From NCBI GenBank assembly GCA_000442015.1, contig KE560823.1, positions 1 to 38,509 on the forward strand: DNA of 38,509 nucleotides. The letters run 5' to 3'. Positions within the stretch are counted from its first letter, which is position 1. Every line of letters begins with the position of its first letter. The position numbers and the translations under genes were made by a program. This stretch comes from Rozella allomycis CSF55 (Eukaryota > Rozellomycota). The notes under the pieces were generated by a model. It had not been told where the DNA came from. It did not search any database and worked only from the letters and a program-made list of their open reading frames with translations. This document shows, one piece after another, positions 1-10,988 of this stretch.

Positions 1-2
1 CG

Positions 3-320
3 AATAACAATTATGCTATTCAGAACGCTGCCCGGCGCGGACATGTGGATGTTGTTAGACTTTTGCTAGCGGATTCCAGAGTAGATCCAAGTGCTAATGG
101 CAATTATGCTATTCAGAAGGCTGCTGAGAACGGACACGCGGATGTTGTTAAACTTTTTTTACTAGATTCGAGAGTGCCAAATTACAATTATGCTATTCAG
201 AGCGCTGCCTGTACTGGTCATGTTGATGTCGTTAAAGTTCAACTAGCGGATTCTAGAGTGAATCCAGATGCCAATCACAATACCGCTATTCGAAAAGCTG
301 TCGAGAACGTACAAGAATAA
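3..320 (+). CDS. Ankyrin-repeat protein, 3' end
   Basis: The frame is open from the left window edge to a TAA at 318-320, so only the C-terminus is seen. It encodes about three 33-residue-class ankyrin repeats with the recurring pattern YAIQ-AA-GH-DVVK-LLADSRV. The repeats are close copies of one another, which indicates recent internal duplication. One linker is three residues shorter than its neighbours but stays in frame, and the last repeat is degenerate. Ankyrin repeats bind proteins; no partner or catalytic domain is visible. A decayed relative lies at 25531-25650. Repeat family is certain; function is unknown. Confidence 0.8.
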   Translation, partial: NNNYAIQNAARRGHVDVVRLLLADSRVDPSANGNYAIQKAAENGHADVVKLFLLDSRVPNYNYAIQSAACTGHVDVVKVQLADSRVNPDANHNTAIRKAVENVQE

Positions 321-363
321 GTTTTAAAAGTATTCGTAGATCCAAGTGTTTTATTAAGGAATA

Positions 364-420
364 TAATTTATTAAATTTCATCTCTTTTTAANTAATTTAT
401 TAAATTTCATCTCTTTTTAA
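364..420. repeat. Unmerged contig overlap around N392
   Basis: The 28 bases before the N (364-391) are identical to the 28 bases after it (393-420). Both are the AT-rich 3' end of the Hsp90 gene. The simplest reading is an assembly join where overlapping contig ends were not collapsed, so the ankyrin gene and the Hsp90 gene are truly adjacent. Confidence 0.8.
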
Positions 421-2702
421 ATTACCCTCTTGATTTTCACAGTTTCTATTCCCCTGTTCAACAATAACGTTTAGTAAAGAGTTTAATCTGTTAACCATCC
501 TCCTTGGATTAGTCAACACCCCAGCAGCTAGCAAAGCATTATCAAATACTTGACATAGTACTAAATCTGCGAGTTCTTTATTGCTGCATTTCAAATTAAT
601 TAATTGTTTCATCATTTTATGTTTTGGATTAATTTCAACATTGAATGGAATCGATTCAATGTCCATCCCCAGTTGCTTCATCATCATTTTATTCTTGAGA
701 ATCTCACCGTGATTCACTACGATCGCTGGATGCGTTGTATATCTCTTTGTCTCTTTAACGCTCGCCACTTTATCAGCTTTAAAATGAAATAATTTATTTA
801 CCTTTTTAACGTAGAATGATTATGAGTTACCTTTTCAACGTAGAATGATTATTGTTACCTTTTCAATTACTTTGACACATACTTACCTTTGAATGTTTCT
901 TTAAACCATTCACACATAATCTCTACTTCTTCTCTACTCAAACTATTCTCACATTCTTCTTCAACTGGAACATCAATTTTAGCTTCTTCTACATCTTCAA
1001 TGGGCAACCCCTTGTACGACTGCAACGATGAAACCATAATCTTATCAATATTCTCATCATGCATCAATAAAACCTAATAAACAAACTTAACTCATTCTAC
1101 TTCATATCCCAACTTATTAAATGGCTCCATATACGGCGACTCAAGCGCAACTGTCTTGTCAGGCACAACCATAAAATAGATCGCCTTTTGCTCTGCAGAC
1201 ATTCTAGATTTATACTCTTCCAGCGTTGTATAACTCTCACTCTTTGTTGATTTAAACAATAAAATTTCTTTAATCTTTTCTCTGTTCACTTCATCAGTGC
1301 AAATCCCCTCTTTGAAATAATGATTAAATGATTCAAATATCCCCTCATATTTCACCCTCTCACTACTCGCTAAATCACTAAACCATTTCAATATTCTTCG
1401 CGTCAAGATTTCCTTTATTCTCAACATCACTCCATTGTTCTGCAACAATTCTCTACTTATATTCAACTGCACATCTTCACAATCCACAACCCCCCTCACA
1501 AATCTCATCCACGCAGGCAGCAACCCATCACACTTGGATTTAATCAACACTCTCCTAGAATACAATTCAATCTCTCCCTCCTTTGAATACAACTGCTCAA
1601 ACGGACTCGAATTCGGCACATACAAGATTGATCTCACATTCAACGGACTATCAATCTTATACACAAGCTCAGCTAATGGATCCTTATAATCTCCACTCAG
1701 CTTTCTATAAAACTCTCTCAACTCATCCCCTGTAATCTCACTCTTCTCCTTTATCCACAACGGCTCAACTTGGTTCACCCGCTCCCCATTCAAATAGATC
1801 GGGAAACTCACAAAGTTGCTATACTTTTGAATTATCGCTACCATCACACAAGCAATTCATCCTTACACTTCACCAACGCCTTTTCTGTAAACTGCATCGC
1901 ATCCTCCCTCAACTGGATCACAATCTTCGTTCCAGCATTACTCACATCAGCCTCCGCAATCTCATATCCACCTTGCCTACTCACCCACCAATCACTCTCT
2001 TACCCACTCGTCTTCCACATATATCCCTTGCCATCCTTCCGGCTCTTTGTATACACCCTAATCTCCTCGCCAACCATCAACGCACTATAAAATCCAATTC
2101 CAAACGATCCAATCAAATTGCTCTTCGCTGATCCTTCCTTGGCATCCTGTATATACTTCAACGTCCCTGTCACACCAAACTTCACCGCATACCTGATTTC
2201 GCTATAGTCCCCAAATGATCATTCAGCTCTTCATACGTCATCCCAATCCCACTGTCCTCAACAACCAACTGCCGCTTCCCAGCATCACACCACACCCGGA
2301 TCGCCAACTCACCCCCCTCTCCATTGCCCAAACCATCACTACTCGCACAACCACTCAGCTCAAACTGCCGCTGCTTCTCCAACGCATCAGACGCATTCGC
2401 TACCAACTCGCGAATAAACACCTGCAAGCTTCACAAAACTCACTTACCTGGCGGTCGGAATACAGCGATTTTGCGACGATTTCTAATTAGCGCTGCGTCT
2501 CAGTCTTGAATTCGTGGCGGACAGGCTTGCTTGTTGGAATTTCTTCAGATGGAATTGCACTATATGCTGTTGAGTATGGGCGGTTATGATGAAGTAGTGT
2601 ACTTGGAACACCATTAAATGGAAAATTATTTGGTCTAAATATATTGCAGATTCTAGGAATGCTTAATGCTCGGCGTGAAAGTATTGAATTCAATATTGAC
2701 AT
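400..2702 (-). CDS. TRAP1: Mitochondrial Hsp90 chaperone (TRAP1-like), seven exons, one in-frame stop
   Basis: Exons by frame and alignment: 2702-2448, 2421-2193, 2166-2004, 1976-1867, 1837-1101, 1073-887, 776-400, about 685 codons, close to the family length of about 700. The N-terminus is basic and lacks acids (R-rich, RPYSTA), as in a mitochondrial presequence. The ATPase domain shows FIRELVANASDALEK, DSGIGMT and GSFGIGFYS. The middle domain has KYSNFVSFPIYLNG and the C-terminal dimerisation domain follows. The protein would fold matrix clients using ATP. Two oddities stand out. A TAA at 2487-2489 interrupts exon 1, where homologues have a K/L residue between HEFKTETQR and LEIVAKSLYS. The last intron (777-886) is a tandem array of intron-like units. 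The stop may be a sequencing error, an allele or a true nonsense change. Confidence 0.9.
777..886 (-). other. 110-nt compound intron: four tandem GT...AG units
   Basis: On the minus strand this TRAP1 intron divides without remainder into four GTA...AG blocks of 28, 28, 29 and 25 nt. Each has the length of a complete intron elsewhere in this window. Blocks 2 and 3 share ATAATCATTCTACGTT and end AAAAG, so they are recent duplicates. Removing all 110 nt joins FKA to DKVASVKETK in frame, as expected for Hsp90. Confidence 0.75.
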
Positions 2703-2857
2703 TTTGATCAGGTGGCTTGAAGTGTGATTTTCCTTTAAGGGAAATGCAGTTTTAAAAACAGTGAAAGTCGTAATATAAATTGAAGGAAAATGGAAAACTA
2801 ATAACTATCAAAAATGTATTATAAAAGTATAAAGTAACTCTTGACGGAAACAAAAAA

Positions 2858-2939
2858 TGATTGGGAAGGGATTCGAACCCTTGCCTCCGAAGAGATGAGT
2901 GCCTTAAACTCACGCCTTAGACCGCTCGGCCACCCAACC
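2858..2939 (-). tRNA. tRNA-Leu (anticodon AAG)
   Basis: An 82-nt class II tRNA. Acceptor GGTTGGG pairs with CCCAATC, with discriminator A. D arm GGCCGAGCGGTC. Anticodon stem TGAGT/ACTCA around loop TTAAGGC gives AAG, reading CUU. A long variable arm (TCTC..GAGG) is typical of leucine and serine. T arm AAGGGTTCGAATCCCTT. There is no intron. A T6 Pol III terminator follows directly (AAAAAA at 2852-2857 on the plus strand). Confidence 0.95.
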
Positions 2940-3109
2940 TGTTGTCCAATCATTTGTTTAACTATCCTGTATATACAAGCGCCTTCGCATAACTATTTGA
3001 GTATGGTGGACACCATACATTATACATTCACTCAAAATTATGATTTTATAGCTTATAGCGCTTTTTTAGAACATAACATTCTGTCAATATACCCGATTGC
3101 AGGGGTCCA

Positions 3110-4150
3110 ATGATTGGCAAATTTAATCGAAGCAGACGAGCTCTAACGATCCTTATTACCTCAATTGCAGCAATTATATTCCTCATAGCTTTCAACAGGA
3201 GCGCTAATTTAGCGAAACAGCACCAAGACAAGTTGCTGGAATTCGAAAAGACAACCGACGCTATATTCAACGATGACAATGATAGGACAATGCAGTGGCA
3301 GTTCCATAATCAAACCCTTACGCACGTAGTTTTGAAATTTTATCCAGGCCAAAAGGACATGGTAAAGAACAATTTGCTCAGATGGAATACATATTATCCG
3401 TGTTTGAAAGGGGAAATACATCCATTCTTAAAATTTGATAAACCGAGTGTCGTGTTTTATGCAAGCTTCAAATCTACTATCCCTGAAAAAGAACGAGACG
3501 AGTTGGAAAACGAAATGCTTGAATTCTATGATACCTTGTCGGAAAACGTCAAACAATGCTTTGGAGATCCTCTTTTTAAGAGTATTGAGATTAAACCCCA
3601 GGACGACACTCATGTCACCGGCGCCAGACTTTTAGTTGAGGCTCTTTTCGATGTCGAAAAACCATTGTTACCCGATGCACAGTATATTTTGATTATGGAG
3701 CATGATTTACGTGCAATTAGAAAAAATTGGCTCGGAAAGTTGATATTGGAAACAGCGTGGCCGCAATTAATGTTCTGGATTAAGGGGTCAATCTACAGAG
3801 GAAAACTTTCGCTTGTGGAAGGAACAACGTATATTCCAAACTTGTATCATATTAACGGAGGCTGCATTTATAATGTTGGGGATGTCGAGTTTAGAGAATT
3901 TTATCGTTCGGTCCGATCGTACATTGTTAAAAAGCATGGTGATTCTCCAAACGCTTATGACACTGATTTTTTTGAATGGTCAATCGATGTAGCCAATTAT
4001 GACAAGTTTAGGCACGTTGCTCATATGTTTCGTTACACTGATGTTATCCAGAATCAATGGATATCGCCATACTATATCCCTGATATTAATAGAAAGAGTC
4101 CTAACACACATCTTATCCATGGCGGAAATATTCAATCCAATCCATTGTAA
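3110..4150 (+). CDS. Putative type II membrane glycosyltransferase-like protein
   Basis: A single-exon 346-residue protein. Basic N-terminus (about 1-10), then one hydrophobic signal-anchor near residues 11-27 (LTILITSIAAIIFLIAF), a polar stem, then a globular domain. The core has a hydrophobic strand ending in an acidic motif (YILIMEHDLRAIR), then FWIKGSIYRG and HINGGCIYNVGD. This layout resembles Golgi GT-A-type transferases, where an acidic strand-end motif binds a metal and nucleotide sugar. I cannot assign a CAZy family, donor or acceptor. It is one of the few intronless genes here. The start ATG follows shortly after stops and directly precedes the anchor. Confidence 0.6.
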   Translation: MIGKFNRSRRALTILITSIAAIIFLIAFNRSANLAKQHQDKLLEFEKTTDAIFNDDNDRTMQWQFHNQTLTHVVLKFYPGQKDMVKNNLLRWNTYYPCLKGEIHPFLKFDKPSVVFYASFKSTIPEKERDELENEMLEFYDTLSENVKQCFGDPLFKSIEIKPQDDTHVTGARLLVEALFDVEKPLLPDAQYILIMEHDLRAIRKNWLGKLILETAWPQLMFWIKGSIYRGKLSLVEGTTYIPNLYHINGGCIYNVGDVEFREFYRSVRSYIVKKHGDSPNAYDTDFFEWSIDVANYDKFRHVAHMFRYTDVIQNQWISPYYIPDINRKSPNTHLIHGGNIQSNPL

Positions 4151-4221
4151 TGAAATAAATTATATTTTCTCTTCACATCAATCAATCTCCTTTCGAAATT
4201 TCTGGTTGTCAACTTACCTAG

Positions 4222-5002
4222 ATGACGACAGCTTCTGGATGTTCCTTGACCGACAATTTTGCCATCGCCATTCAAATTTTACTTGCTTTTATTGCTCTTT
4301 CAAGTCTTCTTAGTATGATATATGTACATCTGTAAAAGTGAAAAGATCGAAAGAAAACCCTAAACGCGCACTTGTTGTTTGGTTTTTTGATGTATCAAAG
4401 CAGGCGACTGGAGCTTTTTTGGTTCATATTTCAAATGTGATGTTTTCTTTTTTCAACCGCGAGAATGGAAAACGAGATCCATGCACATGGTAGTCAAATT
4501 TGAACTACATTACGCTAGGTATTTTCTGAACATAATGATCGATACTACCCTTGGGGTGCTTACGTTGTATTTAATTTTCACCTTGATATCAAAACTCACT
4601 TATTATTTAAAAATAGAAATGCTACAGTCTGGGTTTTATGGTCAACCTGTGAAGATACGATATTGGTTAGCACAAACAATTTTATTTGTTGTGGCGTTAT
4701 TGATTAACAAATCGTTGCTATTCCCAATAATAGGTTTGGATGTTGTCTACATCGCAGGGGCATTAATTCTAAGTCCGATTCAGGCATATCCTAAGTGGGA
4801 ACTTTTGATCGTGATGCTTATTGTTCCTTTTATCATGAATGTTTTCCAATTCTGGGTTATTGACCAGTTCATTAAAGATCCAATGCATTCCTTGCAGGTT
4901 CAAGGATATAAGGCTATGGGTGATAGCGCAGAGGAAAACTATATTTATTCACATTCCTCTACATTTTCATCTGCAGAATCGAATGATCAAGAACGTACCT
5001 AG
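4222..5002 (+). CDS. STIMATE/TMEM110-YPL162C family multipass membrane protein
   Basis: Exons 4222-4312, 4339-4489 and 4519-5002 give 241 residues. The introns are 26 and 29 nt. Several hydrophobic helices (residues about 10-30, 45-65, 85-105, 125-160) surround the family signature WFFDVSKQATGAFLVH, and the second junction restores PCTWYFLNIMIDTTLGV. The family includes the ER store-operated calcium regulator STIMATE in animals and the vacuolar membrane protein YPL162C in yeast. The C-terminal tail is hydrophilic and serine-rich. The start is the ATG at 4222 (MTTASGCSLTDNF), the first in frame. Location in the ER or vacuole is inferred from the family. Confidence 0.85.
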
Positions 5003-5252
5003 ATTGTCGCACCTGCACTCAAAAACTCGTATTGCTCAGCAACCGGTTATAAACAAAATAAATGCCTCTTTTTCATCCATCTTTTCCTGCTAAAGAAACC
5101 TCTCATCCACTCCTATCTAAAAGGCTAGCCAAAGCTTCAGGTACCCTTAATTCAATCTTGTAATCACCAGAGTCGATGAAAAAGAATGAACAAATTAGTA
5201 AAAGTGCGTCATCCATAAGAAACACGTAATCTATACTCCATTTATTTATAGA

Positions 5253-6747
5253 ATGCAACATTCTAAAGCTATAAAATCGTCTCAACAGTCATTAATGGAC
5301 AAGGCGAAAAAAGATTATATGCGTGATATGCAGCAGCAAATTCAGTTATTAGAGCTCGAAGCTGAGTACATGTAACGTATATTCCTATATTAATCCAGGA
5401 AAAATAGGGAAAGAAAGGAAGACAATAAAAGCGGCAAAACTGGTACTGAAATGAAAATACTAATGGAGAACAGTGCCGTTATTGCTGTAATTTAATAAGA
5501 TATATATTTCATCAGGAATTGAAAGAGAAAGTCGTTGATCTTGAAGAAAATTTGGAGGCCAAAGTCGTAGAGTTAAATGATCTGAGGAGGCAACATTCAG
5601 ATTTGCAGAAACTAAATCAGAAGACAATTGGTACCCTAGTTTAATTTACCTAGTCAGAACAATATTCCCAGGAAAGACAGAACACGTCTACAAAAATAGC
5701 AGAATTAGAACAAACTTTAAATCAAATTGAAACGGAAGGACAGAAGGTCTTAATATCATATAAGAGGGTGGCAGGAGAGAAAGAGAACTTACATAAAGAA
5801 CTTTTAAACTTGAATAGCATCAATAATCAGCTGGATGAAAAATACCGATTGTTATTTCAACAACAAGAAAGATTAAAAGAGCAGCTTACCCAGGAACAAG
5901 ATATTAGAAGTGACATGGCGTCAAAAATAAACGATTTGGAGAATTTAATTGAAAAGAACGATATATTAAACTTAAAGGAGAGACTAGCTAACCAAGAAGA
6001 AGAAATTAAGAGATTGACTTCGAAACTAAAAATTTGTGAAATGGCTAAAGAACAAGAGGCTGGCGCTAGAAAAGCTTTAAACGAAGAATATAATCTATGT
6101 GTAGAGAGAAATACAACTTTATCTATTGAGCTTGAAGAATTAAGGGACAAATTCAGGAAAGTAATTTGTACGATGTCCCAAAACTAGGAAATAATTGTCC
6201 AGACAGAAAGAAATAAGGCCAAAGTGGACCAATTGAAGGAAATAGAAAACTTGAAGCATCAATGCAGAGAACTCCATGATAGCCTTGGTGACAAGGAATT
6301 TACTTTAAAAGAAAGGACAACGAGAGTCGAAGAACTTACTCGGCAAGTATTTCTCTTTTCAATATTATATAGATCGAAGAAAAGGAACGATTAGTGGTGC
6401 TGGCAGAAGAAAGAAACAAAGTGTTAAATGAAAGTGTTGACTTTGCCTCGAACCAGGTAAAGTCTATGGAGAGTGAAATATTTCAATTAAAAATGGATAA
6501 ATCGTTACTTTTCGATAAAATTAGCGCTTTAGACAATCAAATTTCAGTTCTAAATGATAAGATTGGGCATTTGAATCGTGAAAATCGCGATTTGATAAGT
6601 GCTATAGAAAAATATAAACGTCAGATAAACGTGCAAAATCATATAAGAAACCTAAAATCTCAAGATTTTGAGAAGCTAATGTCAACGAACCTTAAAGTTG
6701 CTGAAACAGTGAAAAACCTTCTGCAAGAGCTTGATAATAATGAGTAA
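5253..6747 (+). CDS. Long coiled-coil protein (unassigned)
   Basis: Exons 5253-5371, 5399-5486, 5516-5630, 5658-6160, 6188-6346 and 6373-6747 join in frame to 452 residues. All five introns are 26-29 nt. After a short polar start, nearly the whole protein shows heptad-patterned E/K/L/Q-rich sequence, for example ELKEKVVDLEENLEAKVVEL, with no globular domain. The N-terminal block YMRDMQQQIQLLELEAEYM resembles openings of ciliary or basal-body coiled-coil proteins. That likeness is weak, but flagellar genes are present elsewhere in the window. No enzyme motif is present. Role is unknown, probably structural or scaffolding. Confidence 0.75.
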
Positions 6748-6812
6748 AACTGATGGAAATAAAAATAAAAAACGATTGAACATTATTGAAGCTAAATATA
6801 TACATTCCGGTA

Positions 6813-9585
6813 TTCATGGTGAATATGACTTTTGAGGATCGGGTTAGATTATTCCGTAAACTAAGTAGTAACATATGCAATTGGCCAATCGTTAGCCAAA
6901 AACTATTATCCAATCTTGGAGTAATTCCTAATATTCGCATGAATCGAGTGCGAACTCAAACTGATTATGGACTCTGATCAGCGTTTTCACCTTCACCTCT
7001 TATTCCTAAATTAAGAGTACTGATGGAAGCTAGTATCAGAAAGAAACCCACCGTTTGTTTACTTATCATTTTTTCGGAAATTTATTTTGTCATGATGGAA
7101 CCACCTATACTCTCACTTCCGTCATTTCAAGGATCAATATATGGTATTTTTCTGGAAAAAATAGTGGCAAAATATATGGGAGTGATTCCTAACGATTTGA
7201 TTGTAAACTGTCTAAGTGTCGCCAAGAAATACCAGTCTTTAGGCTTTGACACCAATGAAAATATACAAATTAGAAAAGAGTAAATATTCAACTAACAACT
7301 TATATAGAATTGGTGCTCTTTTTACCGATTTGGCCCTTGAACTGAACGCTTATCTTGCTCGTTTTAGTGTAATCCTAGATGATTCACAAAACTTTAAGCT
7401 GGCATTGCATTGTGCTACATATAATAATTTTACTTTTTTACCAAATAATATTCAAAAATACTTGAACAATAAATTCGATGTGAAAGTGGAACAATCACGT
7501 GAAAGCGAGGAATCGTTGTGTAGAGAATTTTTGCGTGAAGATCTGTCCCTCACGTGTTTTTTGAACATTTTTCAGTATTTTAATGGGAGAATCAAGGCAG
7601 CAAAAGCATTCCGGGATAATAACCTTGGAATGAACGATGTAGTTAATGACATTCATATTTATGGTGAGTGGATGAGAATAAATATTTTACCATTTTTACG
7701 CAGAGCAGAATGGATGGCAAACCTGGGAATCATACATCACTATATATTTCGAGATTTGCTTATTTTCCCGGCATCGAGTTTTAAAGGCCATGCAGACTAT
7801 CCTGATTTGTTCGGAGATTATGAATTTAATAAAATAGATTTGCAGAATGGATTAAATATAAATCCTTTACCCGAGTATTCGTCCAGCATATTACAAAGTA
7901 GCATTAGAGTTGATTCGGGAGCTGAAATGCCTGTTTTCACTCAATGCGTTCAAATTTGTCTTGAATATAAATTCAACTCGCAATGTAATCCTGAGGAACA
8001 AGTACGAGAAAAATTTTGGTGGAAGCTCTTAGATGTTTTGTTTCCCAAAACCCAAGGATTTGACTTTGATGGATTAGAGTTGAAAACACTTACTATTCAA
8101 GGTTATCCATACCAGCAATATCTTGACAATATGGGGGCTGCATACATTAAATTTGACACTCAAGTTATCAAAATGTGTTTGTTAGCAGTAGAAGCAAGCG
8201 GTTTCCGGCGCCCAAGAATATCAGTGGACCCTTTTATCGTACACTATGACCATAAAGATTTTAGAAAGATGGTAAACATTTTAAGATATAATTTGCTGGA
8301 GCTTGTTTCGAAGATCGAGAAACCGGTTATGGCTGACGTACTAAAACTTGAGTCATGGGGCCTCCTTTTGTCTGCAACACAGGCACAATTCTGCTGCATG
8401 AAATTTGCTGTAGTTCATAAACGAATATTTTTCGATTTTTTTATATGTGAAGATTGGCTAGTGGATTTTTGGGAGGATCATTTGAGTGTGGAATCAATTT
8501 TGGAAAGCTTGGCAAAATTAGATGTGGCAGATGCAATAGATGATGACGATGAAGAAGGAAGTTCGGATTCTGAGGGTATAACTTTTGATGAGTTTTGCAA
8601 GCGTGAAGCAATTTTAAAAAGAGAAATTGTGGACCAGAATGTCAAATACCTTTATGATGTCCAGGGGTTGAAAATTGAGAAAATTAAGAGCCCTCTTTCA
8701 AAACTTATAGCTGGATGCGAACGGATTAAAGAGGTTAGAGAAGTGTACAATTCAATACTCAAAAAATCTGGCTATAATCCAAATGGAAAAGTAACCATCC
8801 CTTCCACGTTTAATCAAACCAAGCAAAGTAATGTTTCAAGTCGAAAGTCTGCCATTGCAGAAACACCAGAGAAGAATAGAATTGGTGGTGGAGAATATAA
8901 TGGGTTCGACTCTAGGTTTATTTTTCATCATTCTTTGCTCTTCAAAGTTATTGATTCATTAGGGCTCAAGAATCTAGTTGTTACCTTCTCCTCTGCCAAA
9001 ACCCTGGTAATTAAAGCTGATGCGGCAGAGCAAAATAAAGTGGCTATAATAATAAAAGAATTATTGACCTCAGATGAAGAGAAATTCTTATCTTTGCGAA
9101 ATCAGTATATTCCAGAGCTACTTTTTTATGAACGCATTTCCAAATCAGAGTGTATTTTCGTTCTGCCGTGGCTTAATCAAATCTCCGAATTTAAAAATGA
9201 ACGTGATTTAGTTCATGATTCTTTAGCCATTTTAAAAATGTTAGAGGATAATAAAGTTATTCATAGAGATATTCGACCCGCCAATTTAGGAATCAGCGAT
9301 GAAGGGAAAATATACTTAATTGACTATGACTTGGCCATCTCAAATGAAAATGAAGTCATTGGTTCAGCCGGTGTTGCTGCATATCATCCTCCCGAAACTA
9401 TACAGTATCAAAAACAATGCCATAAAAGCGATGTTTATTCAATGGGTTTGACCATAAAACAGATTGCTGGTCGTCTTTCTGATCATAGACTTGAAACTAT
9501 TGTTGAGTCTATGCTTGAAAATGATTATGACAAAAGACCTACTGGAAATGCTTTGTACCAAGCATTATGTGGAAAAGTACAATAA
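6813..9585 (+). CDS. Atypical protein kinase with large novel N-terminal region
   Basis: The supported model is 7023-7279 joined to 7308-9585 (28-nt intron), 844 residues. An upstream ORF from ATG 6813 lies in the same frame and is separated only by a TGA at 6975-6977, so the true start may be further upstream. Residues about 1-550 match nothing I recognise and include an acidic stretch (DDDDEEGSSDSEG). The last 220 residues are a divergent kinase domain. It has a lysine in TLVIKAD, catalytic loop HRDIRPANLG, metal-binding DYD in place of DFG, and HPPE in place of APE, followed by SDVYSMGL and a C-lobe. HRD and D(Y)D acids are present, so catalysis is plausible. Substrate is unknown. Confidence 0.75.
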
Positions 9586-9721
9586 TTATTCTTCTTAATA
9601 AATTCTGATTAAATATCTATTCATTTCAACATATTCGTTATAATTGTAACGAAATTAATCTCTCATTGGGCGTGTCACTACGTTGAATTTGACCCTTGTT
9701 ACTTTTGTTTACTTCACTTAA

Positions 9722-10772
9722 ATGCCAGGAAGCCTATCTCCAACAATCTTCCTAATTGGCGAGAAAATAAAATCTGCCAGTTGCCCCGTACCTTTAAAGA
9801 TTGTGACTACAAAAATTAATGACAATGCAAAAGATGCATTAAATGTATAAGCTTTATGGGGTTGACATAGAAATTAATTGATCAAGGGATACACTCTATG
9901 CCGGTTACAGATTTGCAAGATAAATTTCTTGGTATTGTTTCAATGACCGACTTTGTGCAATTTGTAAACGATGTTACTTTATGGTAGCTTAAGATGGTGG
10001 AGGTACATGATGCGACCATGGGCACCCCGAATGTTTATAGATTTGCAAAGGAATGGGTCGAACTAAATGATGCGTCTGTTGAATCTGTAATGAAAAAGTC
10101 TAAAAGGAAGCCCGAAATATTGGAAGATACTAAAAATTTAAGAGATGCAGCTGAAAAATTAGTAATTAATTACATTTAAAAGGGTTAGAGTAATCCAGGG
10201 ATTTATAGAGTTGTTGTTTTAACTCAAGATCACAAGGTTTCTAAACTGATCACGCAGTCTCAAATTATTGAACTTGTTTTTAAACGATTAAATGAATTAC
10301 AAGAAGATTTTCTCAATAAAAAGGTCAAGACGATCACAAACTATGAAAACAAAGAGATGTACAAAGTAAAATTTCGATTTTTGCTATTTGGGTTCATGCG
10401 GTAGCAAAACCGATCGAAGCATTTCGTTTTATGTTTTATCAGCAAGTATCAGCCGTGCCTATTGTGGATGACAATAATAACCTCGTTGGAACTATTTCTG
10501 AAAGAGATATTCGCGTCTTGGCATCTGACAAGGACTTTCCCGCGTGCCTCTATAACAATTCATCATTGGAGTTTGCCAAGAAGATCAAGTCTCAAAGGTC
10601 TGATATGAAGAATCAAACAGCAATCACTTGCCGTCCAGATTCGACAATCAGAGAAGTTATTGAATTATTGATTCAATATAAGATCCATCGTGTGTGGGTT
10701 ACAGATTCCAATGGAAAACTTGTTAATGTCGTTTCATTAAAAGATATCATAACTGAAATAGTGGCAATATAA
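9722..10772 (+). CDS. Multi-CBS-domain protein (AMPK-gamma/Sds23-like), frameshifted
   Basis: Exons 9722-9844, 9871-9963, 9994-10161 and 10189 onward, with introns of 26, 30 and 27 nt. It encodes about 310 residues with four CBS-type segments: IHSMPVTDLQDKFLGIVSM, then YRVVVLTQDHKVSKLI, then VSAVPIVDDNNNLVGTISERD, then IHRVWVTDSNGKLVNVVSLK. CBS pairs bind adenine nucleotides, as in Snf4 or Sds23. The frame shifts by one base between about 10341 and 10356, in the A-rich run GAAAACAAAGAG. No GT...AG intron repairs it, so I read this as an indel or sequence error. Domain family is firm; the specific orthologue is not. Confidence 0.75.
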
Positions 10773-10852
10773 GCTATATAAACTTTGTTCAATATATTTT
10801 TATCTTTCAGGATAATCACATATCATATTTTCTGGGGTTTTCAGGTTGAGGC

Positions 10853-10885
10853 AAGGTTCGACTCCTTGATCCCTCATCCTTTATA
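10853..10885 (+). other. Orphan T-arm/B-box hairpin, copy A
   Basis: CAAGG-TTCGACT-CCTTG forms a perfect T-arm-like hairpin, and GGTTCGACTCC fits the Pol III B-box consensus. Flanking TGAGG and CCTCA can extend the stem. No acceptor, D or anticodon arm is seen upstream, so it is not called a tRNA. A near copy lies at 24890-24910. Confidence 0.4.
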
Positions 10886-10988
10886 AATACGATTATTAAA
10901 ATAATTGTAAATTGTATCTATTTAAAATATAAAAAAAACATAATACATGTGGATTTTAAGATAAATGCCACAGCTAGGCAACCATTTA

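Noticed and set aside
3110-4150. KRE2/MNT1 (GT15) mannosyltransferase
   Set aside because: The type II layout fits, but the GT15 signature motifs are absent.
400-10000. Reassigned stop codons, suggested by in-frame TAA and TGA
   Set aside because: TAA, TAG and TGA all serve as ordinary ends of many intact genes here, and only isolated genes are interrupted.
10820-10890. Complete tRNA gene at the B-box hairpin
   Set aside because: No matching acceptor, D or anticodon arm upstream within a reasonable distance.
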